DNA of 34,802 bases from JBNRMW01 sp050309795. GTDB taxonomy: Bacteria > Bacillota_I > Bacilli_A > Erysipelotrichales > Erysipelotrichaceae. The notes beneath the pieces are model-generated. The model did not search any database, had not been told where the DNA came from, and saw only the letters and a program-made list of their open reading frames with translations. The first letter of the stretch is position 1. Each line of letters starts with the position of its first letter. The DNA lies in contig JBNRMW010000011.1 of the NCBI GenBank assembly GCA_050309795.1, positions 1-34,802 on the forward strand, given 5' to 3'. Below, piece after piece: positions 1 through 7,628 of the stretch. Made by a program: the position numbers and the translations under genes.

Positions 1-435
1 ACTTTTCGCCTAGTTTTTCTGGGGTATCGTACGGTTGAGGCTTATATTTAGGTTTCTTTCTTACCTTCTCGGGATAATGTCCTTGTTTTCTAAGAAATCG
101 AAATAACGAAGCTGGATGTCTGGTGTAGCCGCGATTAATCCTTAACTTAGTGTAGAGTTCAATCATTGAGATATCAGGATTTCTTCGTAAATAGTTGAAG
201 ATCCATGTTTGTTCCTGCTCAGTATGACTATTGGGATGTGGAGTTAATGGTTTATGAGAACGATCAACAAGCGACTCTTTAGTCCCATCCAGCGCATAAG
301 AGAAGATTTTGAAACCTTATAGCGACGGGTGATGAAGGCTATGGAGTATTCTTTTGTAGCATAGAGTTTACAAGCGTGAAATCGTGTTTGAAGTTCATGT
401 GGTAAATACCTCTGTTTTTTTGTTATAGTATTCAT
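1..435 (-). pseudogene. Frameshifted IS481/IS3-like transposase, N-terminal part
   Basis: The frame starts at ATG 435 behind an AAAGGA ribosome binding site and encodes an N-terminal helix-turn-helix (ITRRYKVSKSSLMRW). The frame breaks near 281-287, and the adjacent frame continues to base 1 with residues typical of this transposase type (DGTKESLVDRSHKPLTPHPN, then KYKPQPYDTPEKLGEK), which lead into the rve integrase core outside the window. The join looks like a deletion of about 13 nt, removing an 'NKRF'-like tetrapeptide plus one base, because relatives read RW-NKRF-DGTK here (from memory). The DDE catalytic core is not in view. The gene is probably dead. Programmed frameshifting is possible, but I see no slippery heptamer. 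The family assignment is from memory of related proteins. Confidence 0.75.
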
Positions 436-582
436 GCGATGATTCCTTTCGAATTTGTTGGACAAACTCATTCTACTAGGTCTCATCGCTTCTTACTAGT
501 TGGAAAGTCTCACATCAATTGTAACCCTACATGGTAGATTAACCAAGTTAATGAGCTTTTTTCGTAACCGCTCTAGTATTGA

Positions 583-591
583 TGGTATAAT
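583..591 (+). promoter_or_regulatory. Extended -10 promoter for the baeRF-like gene
   Basis: A perfect TATAAT at 586-591 is preceded by TGG, giving an extended -10 (TGnTATAAT). No good -35 box is visible 17 nt upstream, as expected for extended -10 promoters. Transcription would start near 598, about 34 nt before the ATG at 632. Confidence 0.6.
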
Positions 592-631
592 AAAGATAAT
601 TAAAAACGAAATCAGATGAGAGGAGAAGATC

Positions 632-1729
632 ATGAAATTTTCAGTTGTGTCTCATTTTCCAAATGAGTTTTTAGAGTCCAATCAAGGACTACATGTCAGC
701 ATCTATCAATCCACCGATATTCTTCAAAAAGGGGGTGGTGCTGCCAGGATTGAGTTTAAAAACACCCTACGTACGCTTTTTGAAGACGCTCGACTGGCTC
801 AAAACGAACAAATGAAAAATCAATTATTGTTAATTGAACAAGACACCTTGCTTTGGTCCTATACACGAGCAGGGATTGCGGTTTTCTGTAACCAAGAGGA
901 ATGCCAAATATATCACTTAAGTCTTCCTGTTGAAAAAGAGAGTTATGTGGGGGATAGCTTTCTTGTTGCGCCGTTGCTTTATTATTTTAAGACCGATACC
1001 CCATTTCAGGTGATGGTCATCGGGAAGGACGACTTTGTACTCTATAATGGTTCTCGTCAAGGATTGACTGAAATCAATCTTGACGAAGAGTCAACCTCTT
1101 TTAGAGAAATCTATTCGGACTTTGATCCATCGTCTGTTAAATTCCGTAACAAGCATGGTGGTAGTCGCTTAACCTTTATCTCACGTTCGGGGGAAACCTT
1201 TCGTGAGGATCGGGAAGTTGCGAAGTACTTCCACAAGGTGGATCGTTTTATAAATCAAATTTTAGATAAGCGCCAACAATTATTTGTGGTCGGTCAACCT
1301 AAACAGACACAGATGTTTCGTTCGCTGTCCCAATTTCCACGTATTGTTGATTTAAAAGAAACGATTGTTTGGAATATCCAATCAGAGAAAGCACTTTTGG
1401 ATCAGATTTTGGAACTTTTAAATAAAAAAGCCCAAACTAAAAATGCGGAGCGCAAAACATGGATCCACCAAATGTTGGAGGCTGGAAAGTATACCGACAA
1501 CCAAGACTATATGCTTGATGTCAATAACCGACCACTTTTCAATATGTTGGTTGTGAACAAAAATAAAGACGAGGCAAGTCTCAAGCAAATGAATCAAGAA
1601 GTTATAAATACCATTATTCGCCAAGCCATGGCGACGAACTTGAGTATTACCTTCTTAGATACCACGGAGTTTTTTGTGACAACTCCCGTCTTTATGATTT
1701 TACATATTCCATTAAATCGAAAGGAGTAA
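632..1729 (+). CDS. baeRF-like protein (bacterial archaeo-eukaryotic release factor family)
   Basis: A 365-residue soluble protein with no signal peptide or membrane segment; AGGAG sits 8-12 nt before the ATG. The middle (about residues 108-150) reads SFLVAPLLYYF...FQVMVIGKDDFVLYNGSR, the pattern I recognise from baeRF proteins: a central beta sheet followed by a 'leftover GGQ-like' loop. That loop here is NKHGGSRL at about residues 173-180, followed by a helix ending in VAKYFHKVDRFI. The C-terminal third (LFVVGQPKQTQMFRSLSQFP, then LDVNNRPLFNMLVVN) resembles the eL30e-like third domain. Such proteins are related to eRF1/Pelota and are suspected to act on ribosomes, but function is not established and the canonical GGQ is absent. 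The next gene starts 2 nt downstream, so the two are probably co-transcribed. Confidence 0.6.
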   Translation: MKFSVVSHFPNEFLESNQGLHVSIYQSTDILQKGGGAARIEFKNTLRTLFEDARLAQNEQMKNQLLLIEQDTLLWSYTRAGIAVFCNQEECQIYHLSLPVEKESYVGDSFLVAPLLYYFKTDTPFQVMVIGKDDFVLYNGSRQGLTEINLDEESTSFREIYSDFDPSSVKFRNKHGGSRLTFISRSGETFREDREVAKYFHKVDRFINQILDKRQQLFVVGQPKQTQMFRSLSQFPRIVDLKETIVWNIQSEKALLDQILELLNKKAQTKNAERKTWIHQMLEAGKYTDNQDYMLDVNNRPLFNMLVVNKNKDEASLKQMNQEVINTIIRQAMATNLSITFLDTTEFFVTTPVFMILHIPLNRKE

Positions 1730-1731
1730 AT

Positions 1732-2007
1732 ATGAATATTTTATTTGAAAAAGGCCGTTTTTATCTTGAAGATGAACAAGGCAAACTGATGGCAGAGATT
1801 ACCTATCGTCAAGAGGGTAGTGTCCTCTATGCGAATCACACGTATACAGATCCGAAGTATCGTGGACAATCTTTAGCAGGAAAATTGTTAGAACAATTAG
1901 TAACTTTTGCTCGTGAAAACGACTATAAGATTATGCCAGTCTGTTCGTATGTGGTTCACAAATTTGACAACGATCCTCAATTCGACGATATTAACTTAAG
2001 AAAATAA
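1732..2007 (+). CDS. GNAT-like N-acetyltransferase, YidJ/Acetyltransf_CG type
   Basis: A compact 91-residue protein of the short GCN5-related type. The middle carries YTDPKYRGQSLAGKLLEQLV, which matches the acetyl-CoA binding turn (R-G-x-x-x-A/G) and following helix. The end, with IMPVCSYVVHKF, is the conserved tail of the small YidJ-like family (PF14542 type). The start 2 nt after the previous stop, with AAGGAG overlapping the end of that gene, indicates an operon with the baeRF-like gene. The substrate is unknown for the family; some members are thought to acetylate aminoacyl or protein amines. Confidence 0.8.
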   Translation: MNILFEKGRFYLEDEQGKLMAEITYRQEGSVLYANHTYTDPKYRGQSLAGKLLEQLVTFARENDYKIMPVCSYVVHKFDNDPQFDDINLRK

Positions 2008-2009
2008 AC

Positions 2010-2044
2010 AACACCTATGATCAAGGTCATGGATGTTTGCTTTT
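2010..2044. terminator. Bidirectional terminator between convergent genes
   Basis: An 11-position stem (2010-2020 with 2027-2037) has one mismatch and one G-T pair, a 6-nt loop (TCAAGG), then TGCTTTT. It lies between the ends of two convergent genes. A run of A on the left side allows use in either direction. Confidence 0.55.
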
Positions 2045-2057
2045 AATGTTTTATTAA

Positions 2058-2453
2058 TTAATCTTTCATTTCGTCGAGTTGAATGTTAATCGCGTTCACC
2101 GATATTTGTAGTTCAATCATTAATAAGGCTAAAGAAATCAGGAGTGAGCTTAAGGCCGCAATGAAGAAGCCAAGGCTGACCTGAGAACTAATGAAAATAT
2201 AAGTGATCATGGCGATAGCTCCAAGAAAGAAGGCTAGGGCTCCAAATAATTGAGTCCAGCGAATCATTCGGATACGTAATGCCAAGTTTTCAATCTGACC
2301 TCGAGCAGATTTATCGGTCCCTTCGGAATCGACATACCGTTTGTGTAAGGTTCTGGCAAGTTCAGAGAGGGTAAGAAAACGGTTGGTGTAGGCCAACATT
2401 AATAACGAAATCGCATTAAAAACAAGTGCTGGTGATGTAAAAGTATAGTCCAT
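2058..2453 (-). CDS. DUF2721 family membrane protein
   Basis: A 131-residue protein whose start is fixed by AGGAGG 9 nt upstream of ATG 2453. It has an N-terminal hydrophobic helix (about 8-24, SPALVFNAISLLMLAYTNRF), a basic cytosolic helix (about 30-65, SELARTLHKRY...LALRIRMIRW), then two closely spaced membrane helices (about 66-88 and 93-113). This order, and a charged tail following IELQISVNAINIQLDE, fits DUF2721 (PF11026) proteins, which have no known function. It is the only intact minus-strand gene and is divergent from the ribosomal operon. Confidence 0.75.
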   Translation of the reverse strand: MDYTFTSPALVFNAISLLMLAYTNRFLTLSELARTLHKRYVDSEGTDKSARGQIENLALRIRMIRWTQLFGALAFFLGAIAMITYIFISSQVSLGFFIAALSSLLISLALLMIELQISVNAINIQLDEMKD

Positions 2454-2562
2454 AGTGGTGATCCTCCTAGAGAAATGGTATCATATTTATAGGATTTTCA
2501 AAAAGATTCGCTATTTTAGACGAATATCCAAAAAAGCTTCTAAATATGGAAGAAAAACAGGG

Positions 2563-2588
2563 AAAAGACTTGCGCAAAGTCTTTTTTT
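2563..2588 (+). terminator. Perfect hairpin with T tract upstream of the S10 operon
   Basis: AAAAGACTT (2563-2571), loop GCGCA, AAGTCTTTT (2577-2585), then more T to 2588: a 9-bp perfect stem with a U tail on the plus strand. There is no plus-strand gene between the previous terminator and this one. It could stop read-through or a short unannotated transcript. It also overlaps the presumed -35 box of the S10 promoter. Confidence 0.55.
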
Positions 2589-2598
2589 AGTGTAGTAT
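2570..2598 (+). promoter_or_regulatory. Likely S10 operon promoter
   Basis: TTGCGC (2570-2575), a 17-nt T-rich spacer and TAGTAT (2593-2598). The match to consensus is moderate (3/6 and 4/6), but position and spacing are right, and the same T-rich spacer plus TAGTAT recurs at the promoter before 21234. TATTAT at 2596-2601 is an alternative -10. Confidence 0.5.
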
Positions 2599-2602
2599 TA
2601 TA

Positions 2603-2725
2603 CGGCATCCGCATTGATGTGCGAGGTTGCCGGCACACTGGAAGGCGTTGTCATGGCCAGTGAGAATGTCCGGGTAATTCGACACGGAGCGGGTCCTATC
2701 ATGGACACTAGACAAGGAGGATTCC
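2603..2725 (+). ncRNA. S10 operon 5' leader RNA
   Basis: About 120 GC-richer bases between promoter and rpsJ with no ORF. They hold a perfect hairpin, CACTGG (2636-2641) with CCAGTG (2657-2662), and a smaller GTCC...GGAC hairpin near 2694-2707, before AAGGAGG. The segments GCGAGGTTGCCGGCACAC and GACACGGAGC resemble leader segments I recall from other Bacillota S10 operons. A regulatory role, such as autogenous control by a ribosomal protein, is inference; I see no intrinsic terminator in it. Confidence 0.45.
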
Positions 2726-3037
2726 ATGGCAAGAAATTCTATTCGTATACGTTTAAAGGCTTACGAAAGTCGCACGATTGATTCGGCGGCACAGAAAATC
2801 GTCGAAACCGCTAATAACACCGGTTCATCCAAAGTAGTTGGTCCCGTACCACTACCGACACAACGCGAAGTTGTGACCGTTTTAAGAGCTGTTCACAAGT
2901 ATAAAGATGCTCGTGAGCAATTTGAAATCCGTACCCATAAGCGTTTGATCGAAATTATCGGTCCTACCGCTGAAACCATTGATGCTATGAGCCGCTTAGA
3001 TTTACCAAGCGGAGTCGACATCGAGATCAAACTATAG
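2726..3037 (+). CDS. rpsJ: 30S ribosomal protein S10 (NusE)
   Basis: A 103-residue protein of normal family length. The loop GPVPLPTQREVVTVLR (about residues 39-54), the following helix-rich YKDAREQFEIRTHKR and the C-terminal LPSGVDIEIKL are the family signature. S10 sits in the 30S head and also acts as NusE with NusB/NusG in transcription antitermination. It is the first gene of the long ribosomal operon, with AAGGAGG 7 nt before the ATG, and leads into rplC after 9 nt. Confidence 0.98.
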   Translation: MARNSIRIRLKAYESRTIDSAAQKIVETANNTGSSKVVGPVPLPTQREVVTVLRAVHKYKDAREQFEIRTHKRLIEIIGPTAETIDAMSRLDLPSGVDIEIKL

Positions 3038-3046
3038 GAGGACTCA

Positions 3047-3727
3047 ATGAAAGGATTAATTGGCCGCAAAGTCGGCATGACTCAAGTCTTTTTAGAAGAT
3101 GGAAAATTAATACCCGTTACCGTAGTTGAAGTGCTTCCCAATGTCGTACTTCAAAAAAAGACGGTAGAAAACGATGGTTATCAAGCGATTCAAGTTGGGA
3201 TCGTTGATAAGAAAGCCAACCGCATCAATAAACCTGAACAAGGTCATGCGGATAAAGCAGGGACTGCAGTTAAGAAATTCATTCGTGAATTCCGTGACTT
3301 CCCTCTTGAAGTTGAAGTTGGCCAAGAAATTACAGCAGATATCTTTGAAGCTGGTGAGCGCGTCGATGTTCAAGGCCGTTCACGTGGTAAGGGCTATATG
3401 GGAGCTGTTTATCGTAACAATCAAAAGATTGGTCCGAAGGCCCATGGTTCTGGATCGCACCGCACCCCAGGGTCGTTTGCGGTTATCGGTATTAATGCCG
3501 CAACCATTAAACCAGGGAAAATAGCTGCAGGTCAAGAAGGATATAAGATGCGTACAAATCAAAATCTTGAAGTTATCAAGGTTGATGTGGATAAAAACTA
3601 TATCCTTATCAAAGGTAATGTTCCTGGTCCTAAGCGGGGCTTAGTCACTATTAAGTCCACGGTTAAAAGAGTAGAAAGTGGCGCAGCGGTTGAAATTTTA
3701 GATCGCAGTGTTGAGCAGGAGGGTTAG
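3047..3727 (+). CDS. rplC: 50S ribosomal protein L3
   Basis: 226 residues, somewhat longer than the common 205-215. The N-terminus (MKGLIGRKVGMTQVF) is canonical. The long extension that reaches the peptidyl transferase centre is seen at about 107-150 (SRGKGYMGAVYRN, then GPKAHGSGSHRTPGS). The extra length is a charged C-terminal tail (VESGAAVEILDRSVEQEG). L3 is one of the two assembly initiators of the 50S subunit. It is followed by rplD after only 2 nt, with the AGGAGG of rplD inside its last codons. Confidence 0.98.
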   Translation: MKGLIGRKVGMTQVFLEDGKLIPVTVVEVLPNVVLQKKTVENDGYQAIQVGIVDKKANRINKPEQGHADKAGTAVKKFIREFRDFPLEVEVGQEITADIFEAGERVDVQGRSRGKGYMGAVYRNNQKIGPKAHGSGSHRTPGSFAVIGINAATIKPGKIAAGQEGYKMRTNQNLEVIKVDVDKNYILIKGNVPGPKRGLVTIKSTVKRVESGAAVEILDRSVEQEG

Positions 3728-3729
3728 TC

Positions 3730-4359
3730 ATGGCAAAATTACAAGTACTTTCTCTAGAAGGAAAACCCCTTCATGAATTTGAATTAAATGACGAAGTCTT
3801 TGGCATCGAACCCAACAAACAAGCGTTATTTGATGCGGTACAGCGTCAATTAAACGCCATGCGTCAAGGGAACGCATCCACTAAAACCCGTTCAGAAGTA
3901 CGTGGTGGTGGACGTAAACCATGGCGTCAAAAAGGAACTGGTCGGGCCCGTCATGGATCCATCCGTAGTCCACAATGGCGCGGTGGTGGTCGAGCCTTTG
4001 GTCCTTCGCCAAGAGACTATACAACGAAGTTGAACCGTAAAGTACGTCAATTAGCCTTACGCTCAGCTCTATCCCAAAAAGTTTTGGATGATGGTGTTAA
4101 GGTTGTTGAGAACCTTAACTTCAAAGAAGTTAAAACCAAAGCATTTGTTAAATTTATGGAAGATTTGAACTTAAACAAAAAGACGTTATTTGTTTATGAT
4201 ATCGAAGAAGACATTGACAACGCGTACTTATCGTTAAGAAACATTCCTGGACTATCCCTATTATCAGTGGAAGGCTTAAATGTATTGGACATTGTCCATG
4301 CGAACGAAATGGTCTTAACAGAAGAAGCCGCTAAGAAAGCTAACGAGGTATTCGCGTAA
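3730..4359 (+). CDS. rplD: 50S ribosomal protein L4
   Basis: 209 residues, normal length. The exit-tunnel loop is clear at about 60-98, with GGGRKPWRQKGTGRARHGS and QWRGGGRAFGP. The C-terminal globular part ends in LNVLDIVHANEMVLTEEAAK. In enterobacteria L4 represses its own operon through the S10 leader; whether it does so here cannot be seen. The stop overlaps the rplW start (TAATG), implying translational coupling. Confidence 0.98.
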   Translation: MAKLQVLSLEGKPLHEFELNDEVFGIEPNKQALFDAVQRQLNAMRQGNASTKTRSEVRGGGRKPWRQKGTGRARHGSIRSPQWRGGGRAFGPSPRDYTTKLNRKVRQLALRSALSQKVLDDGVKVVENLNFKEVKTKAFVKFMEDLNLNKKTLFVYDIEEDIDNAYLSLRNIPGLSLLSVEGLNVLDIVHANEMVLTEEAAKKANEVFA

Positions 4360-4643
4360 TGAAAGCAAATCCAAGAGACATTATCTTATATCCAATTTAT
4401 ACTGAAAAAACAGTGAACATTGGCGAAGATGGCCGTCGCGTGACCTTTGCGGTCGCAAAGCATGCGAATAAAACTCAAGTGAAACAAGCGATTGAAGAAA
4501 TCTTCAACGTGAAAGTTGAAAAAGTAAATATCTTAAACGCTCGTCCTAAATCCTATCGTGTTGGAAAATACACAGGAACAAAACAAGGCGTTAAGAAAGC
4601 CGTTGTCCGTTTGGTCGAAGGCGACACTATTGAAGTTCTATAA
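4359..4643 (+). CDS. rplW: 50S ribosomal protein L23
   Basis: 94 residues, normal length. It opens with the canonical RDIILYPIYTEKT, the middle is FAVAKHANKTQVKQAIEEIFNVKV, and the tail contains the loop KSYRVGKYTGTKQGVKKAVV. L23 borders the polypeptide exit and is a docking site for trigger factor and SRP. The start overlaps the rplD stop by 1 nt. It is followed by the longest intercistronic gap within the operon (68 nt). Confidence 0.98.
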   Translation: MKANPRDIILYPIYTEKTVNIGEDGRRVTFAVAKHANKTQVKQAIEEIFNVKVEKVNILNARPKSYRVGKYTGTKQGVKKAVVRLVEGDTIEVL

Positions 4644-4658
4644 TCATAGAACGAAATC

Positions 4659-4686
4659 TATCGGAAGAACACGCTATTTCCGGATA
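4659..4686 (+). other. Hairpin in the rplW-rplB spacer
   Basis: TATCGGAA (4659-4666) pairs with TTCCGGATA (4678-4686) except for one bulged G at 4682. The 11-nt loop separates the arms, and no T tract follows. It lies 25 nt before the rplB start, in the only sizeable spacer of the S10 part of the operon. It may be a processing site or a translational element; this is inference. Confidence 0.4.
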
Positions 4687-4711
4687 ATTGCGTAAGGAGG
4701 AACAACATTCC

Positions 4712-5545
4712 ATGGCGATTAAAGTATATAAACCGACCACACCAGGTCGTAGAGGGATGACCGGGTTAGATTATTCTGGCCTATCAAAAGTCAAACCTGA
4801 AAAAAGCCTGTTAGAAGGAAAAAAGAAAACAGGTGGTCGTAATAACCACGGCGTTATTACCACTCGTCACCAAGGGGGCGGTCACAAACAAAAATACCGC
4901 ATCATCGATTTCAAACGAAACAAAGATGATATCCCTGCTAAAGTAGCAACTATTGAATACGATCCAAATCGTTCGGCCCATATTGCCTTACTTCACTACG
5001 TTGATGGTGAAAAACGTTATATTCTAGCACCAGCTGGAATTAAAGTTGGTCAACACGTAATTAGTGGTGAAAATGTAGATATTGCCGTAGGTAATTCATT
5101 ACCTCTCAAAAACATACCTGAAGGAACGACAGTTCATAATATTGAACTAAAACCAGGAAAGGGCGGCCAATTGGTTCGTTCTGCTGGAGCCAGTGCACAA
5201 TTACTGGGAATTGAAGAAAAATATGTCACTGTTCGTTTAACCTCTGGTGAAGTCCGTCGGATTCTTGGCGTTTGCCGAGCAACCATCGGTTCGGTTGGAA
5301 ATGCCGACCATGGCTTGGTTACCGTCGGTAAAGCTGGACGTACGCGCTGGATGGGAATTCGTCCAACCGTTCGTGGTTCGGCAATGAACCCAGTGGATCA
5401 CCCACATGGTGGTGGTGAAGGACGTACATCTATTGGACGTGTGGCACCAATGACCCCATGGGGCAAAAAAGCATTAGGTGTGAAAACCCGTAAACGTAAT
5501 AAGAAGTCGACGAAATTAATTGTCCGTCGCCGCAATGAGAAATAA
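4712..5545 (+). CDS. rplB: 50S ribosomal protein L2
   Basis: 277 residues from ATG 4712. This start is chosen over an upstream ATG at 4688 because AAGGAGGAACAACATTCC lies directly before it and because MAIKVYKPTTPGRR is the canonical N-terminus. The C-terminal domain carries MNPVDHPHGGGEGRTSIGR with the conserved His needed for peptidyl transferase function, and the protein ends in a basic tail (KTRKRNKKSTKLIVRRRNEK). L2 bridges the subunits. It is followed by rpsS after 17 nt. Confidence 0.98.
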   Translation: MAIKVYKPTTPGRRGMTGLDYSGLSKVKPEKSLLEGKKKTGGRNNHGVITTRHQGGGHKQKYRIIDFKRNKDDIPAKVATIEYDPNRSAHIALLHYVDGEKRYILAPAGIKVGQHVISGENVDIAVGNSLPLKNIPEGTTVHNIELKPGKGGQLVRSAGASAQLLGIEEKYVTVRLTSGEVRRILGVCRATIGSVGNADHGLVTVGKAGRTRWMGIRPTVRGSAMNPVDHPHGGGEGRTSIGRVAPMTPWGKKALGVKTRKRNKKSTKLIVRRRNEK

Positions 5546-5562
5546 ACGAAAGGAGAAATTAA

Positions 5563-5844
5563 ATGGCTAGAAGTCTTAAAAAAGGTCCGTTCTGTGATGA
5601 ATACCTACTAAAAAAAGTTGCAGAATTGGAGAAAAAAGGAAAAAAAGAAGTAATCAAAACATGGTCACGTCGTTCTACCATATTCCCTGAGTTTGTTGAA
5701 CACACCTTTGCGGTGTATAACGGGAAAGAACATGTACCAGTCTATGTAACAGAAGATATGGTTGGACACAAATTAGGTGAATTCGTTCCAACACGTCGTT
5801 ATAGCGGACATTCCGCCGATGATAAGAAAGCAGGACGTCGTTAA
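5563..5844 (+). CDS. rpsS: 30S ribosomal protein S19
   Basis: 93 residues, normal length. The N-terminus MARSLKKGPFCDEYLLKKV and the core WSRRSTIFPEFV, then KLGEFVPTRRYSGH are diagnostic. S19 sits with S13 in the 30S head near the A-site tRNA. Its stop overlaps the rplV start (TAATG). Confidence 0.98.
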   Translation: MARSLKKGPFCDEYLLKKVAELEKKGKKEVIKTWSRRSTIFPEFVEHTFAVYNGKEHVPVYVTEDMVGHKLGEFVPTRRYSGHSADDKKAGRR

Positions 5845-6185
5845 TGAGTAGAACAGTTAGAGCCGTCGCTAAAACGGTCGGATTGCCAGCACGTAAAGTG
5901 CGCTTAGTACTTGACGAAGTCCGGGGTAAAGATATTGAGTATGCGACAGAGTTTCTGCGTCACACGCCAAACTTTGCTGCTGAAGCTATTGGTAAAGTCT
6001 TGAAATCTGCGGTGTCGAACGCCGTAAATAATCATAACTTGGATGAAGAAAAACTATTTATTCATTCTTGCTACGCCGATGAAGGAATTACCATGAAACG
6101 CTGGCGCCCACGTGCAAAAGGATCGGCTGCACAAATTTTAAAAAGAACAAGTCACATCACCGTTGTTGTGGCTGAAAAGGAGTAG
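5844..6185 (+). CDS. rplV: 50S ribosomal protein L22
   Basis: 113 residues, normal length. The beta-hairpin that lines the exit tunnel and can carry macrolide-resistance changes is at about 80-102 (KRWRPRAKGSAAQILKRTSH). The N-terminus (RKVRLVLDEVRGK) is canonical. It ends with AAAAGGAG serving as the ribosome binding site of rpsC, 6 nt downstream. Confidence 0.98.
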   Translation: MSRTVRAVAKTVGLPARKVRLVLDEVRGKDIEYATEFLRHTPNFAAEAIGKVLKSAVSNAVNNHNLDEEKLFIHSCYADEGITMKRWRPRAKGSAAQILKRTSHITVVVAEKE

Positions 6186-6191
6186 ATATCA

Positions 6192-6986
6192 ATGGGACAA
6201 AAAGTTAATCCAATAGGTTTAAGAGTTGGAGTCATACGCGACTGGGAATCCCGTTGGTACGCTAACGACAAAGACTATGCAAAATATGTTGCGGAAGATT
6301 TCAAGGTTCGGGAATACTTAGAAAAAGCATTACATGATGGCTATGTATCTCGTATTGAAATCGAACGCTCTAAGAATCGTTTAGAAATCATTATCCGCGC
6401 TTCCCGTCCTGGGGCAGTTATTGGAACGAATGGTGAGAATATTGAACGAGTTAAAAAAGAAGTGGAAAAAATGTCCTCTTCAAATTCCATCCACATTACG
6501 GTGTTAGAAATTGCAAATCCGGATTTGGATGCGAAACTTGTCGCTCGTAGCATTGCGGAGCAATTAGAAAACCGGGCATCCTTTAGATCAACCCAAAAAC
6601 GGGCGATCCAAAGAGTCATGCGAGCTGGAGCCAAAGGTATTAAAACCTTGGTATCAGGCCGCTTAGGGGGAACGGATATTGCTCGTAGTGAGGGCTATGC
6701 GGAAGGTATTGTTCCATTACACACACTACGTTCTGACATCGACTACAGTGGTTATGAAGCCATGACGACCTATGGAATCTTGGGTGTCAAAGTTTGGATT
6801 TGTCGTGGAGAAGTTCTCCCAGGACAAATGGTCGTTGAACCAGAAGCACCACAACATCAAGACCGTCGTCGTCCTCGTCGTCAAAGACGAGATAACCGTC
6901 GTCCTCAACAAGGTTCGAGAGAGCAAGCTCCACGCGATGCTGCACCTCAAAAGCCTGCCGAGGCACCGAGTGACCAAGGAGAATAA
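6192..6986 (+). CDS. rpsC: 30S ribosomal protein S3 with Arg/Gln/Pro-rich tail
   Basis: 264 residues, longer than the usual 210-235. It opens with GQKVNPIGLRVGVIRDWESRW. The KH domain is at about 60-110 (ASRPGAVIGTNGENIERVKK, where the GxxG loop is GTNG rather than the common GKKG). The S3 C-terminal domain with GGTDIARSEGYAEG follows. From about residue 217 there is a low-complexity tail (RRRPRRQRRDNRRPQQGS, then Ala/Pro-rich). S3 forms the mRNA entry channel with S4 and S5. The tail resembles the S5 N-terminus encoded in the same operon. Confidence 0.97.
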   Translation: MGQKVNPIGLRVGVIRDWESRWYANDKDYAKYVAEDFKVREYLEKALHDGYVSRIEIERSKNRLEIIIRASRPGAVIGTNGENIERVKKEVEKMSSSNSIHITVLEIANPDLDAKLVARSIAEQLENRASFRSTQKRAIQRVMRAGAKGIKTLVSGRLGGTDIARSEGYAEGIVPLHTLRSDIDYSGYEAMTTYGILGVKVWICRGEVLPGQMVVEPEAPQHQDRRRPRRQRRDNRRPQQGSREQAPRDAAPQKPAEAPSDQGE

Positions 6987-6991
6987 GAAAA

Positions 6992-7417
6992 ATGTTGATG
7001 CCAAAAAGAACCAAGTACAGAAAACCCCATCGCCTTAGTTATGAAGGGCGTGCTAAAGGTGGTCGTACTGTAGCTTATGGTGAATATGGACTTATGGCAC
7101 TCGATGGTGCCTACGTCACAAACAAACAGATTGAAGCCGCGCGGGTCGCAATGACTCGTCACATGAAACGGGGAGGAAAAGTCTGGATCAAGATTTTCCC
7201 TCACTTAGCACTTACTAAAAAACCATTAGAAGTTCGAATGGGTTCGGGTAAGGGAGCTCCGGAAGGTTGGGCTGCCGTCGTCAAAGAAGGACGAATCATG
7301 TTTGAAATTGCTGGAGTAGATGAAGCAACCGCGAAGGAAGCATTCCGTCTAGCTGCTCATAAACTTCCAGTAAAATGTCGCATTGTTAGGAAAGGTGAGG
7401 AGGATATCGCTCTATGA
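6992..7417 (+). CDS. rplP: 50S ribosomal protein L16
   Basis: 141 residues. The start ATG-TTG-ATG gives the classic MLMPKRTKYRK N-terminus, so the first ATG is chosen, 10 nt after AAGGAG. The signatures GRTVAYGEYGLMAL and RMGSGKGAPEGWAAVV are present. L16 organises the A-site tRNA region of the 50S. It ends with a TGA stop, evidence that UGA is not Trp in this genome. The stop overlaps the rpmC start (ATGA). Confidence 0.98.
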   Translation: MLMPKRTKYRKPHRLSYEGRAKGGRTVAYGEYGLMALDGAYVTNKQIEAARVAMTRHMKRGGKVWIKIFPHLALTKKPLEVRMGSGKGAPEGWAAVVKEGRIMFEIAGVDEATAKEAFRLAAHKLPVKCRIVRKGEEDIAL

Positions 7418-7617
7418 TGAAATTAAAAGAAATCCGTGAAACATCAACGGAAAATCTTGAAAAAGAAATTGATTCCCTTAAGGGTGAACTCTTCGACTTA
7501 CGCTTTCAAAAAGCAACCGGTCAATTAGAAAATCCACTAGCAATCCGCGAAGTTCGCAAAACGATTGCTCGCATTAAAACCGTCATCACTGAACGTTCGC
7601 TCAGTGAAAGACAATAG
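7414..7617 (+). CDS. rpmC: 50S ribosomal protein L29
   Basis: A 67-residue helical protein, normal length. MMKLKEIRETSTENLEKEI, the core LKGELFDLRFQKATGQLENP and REVRKTIARIKTVITER match the family closely. It starts at one of two consecutive ATGs overlapping the rplP stop, so the exact start could be 7414 or 7417. L29 lies beside L23 at the tunnel exit. Confidence 0.97.
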   Translation: MMKLKEIRETSTENLEKEIDSLKGELFDLRFQKATGQLENPLAIREVRKTIARIKTVITERSLSERQ

Positions 7618-7628
7618 GAGGTCTCAAA

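Noticed and set aside
6341..7204. Several overlapping frames opposite rpsC and rplP
   Set aside because: They are antisense or shifted frames of highly conserved ribosomal genes, without binding sites.
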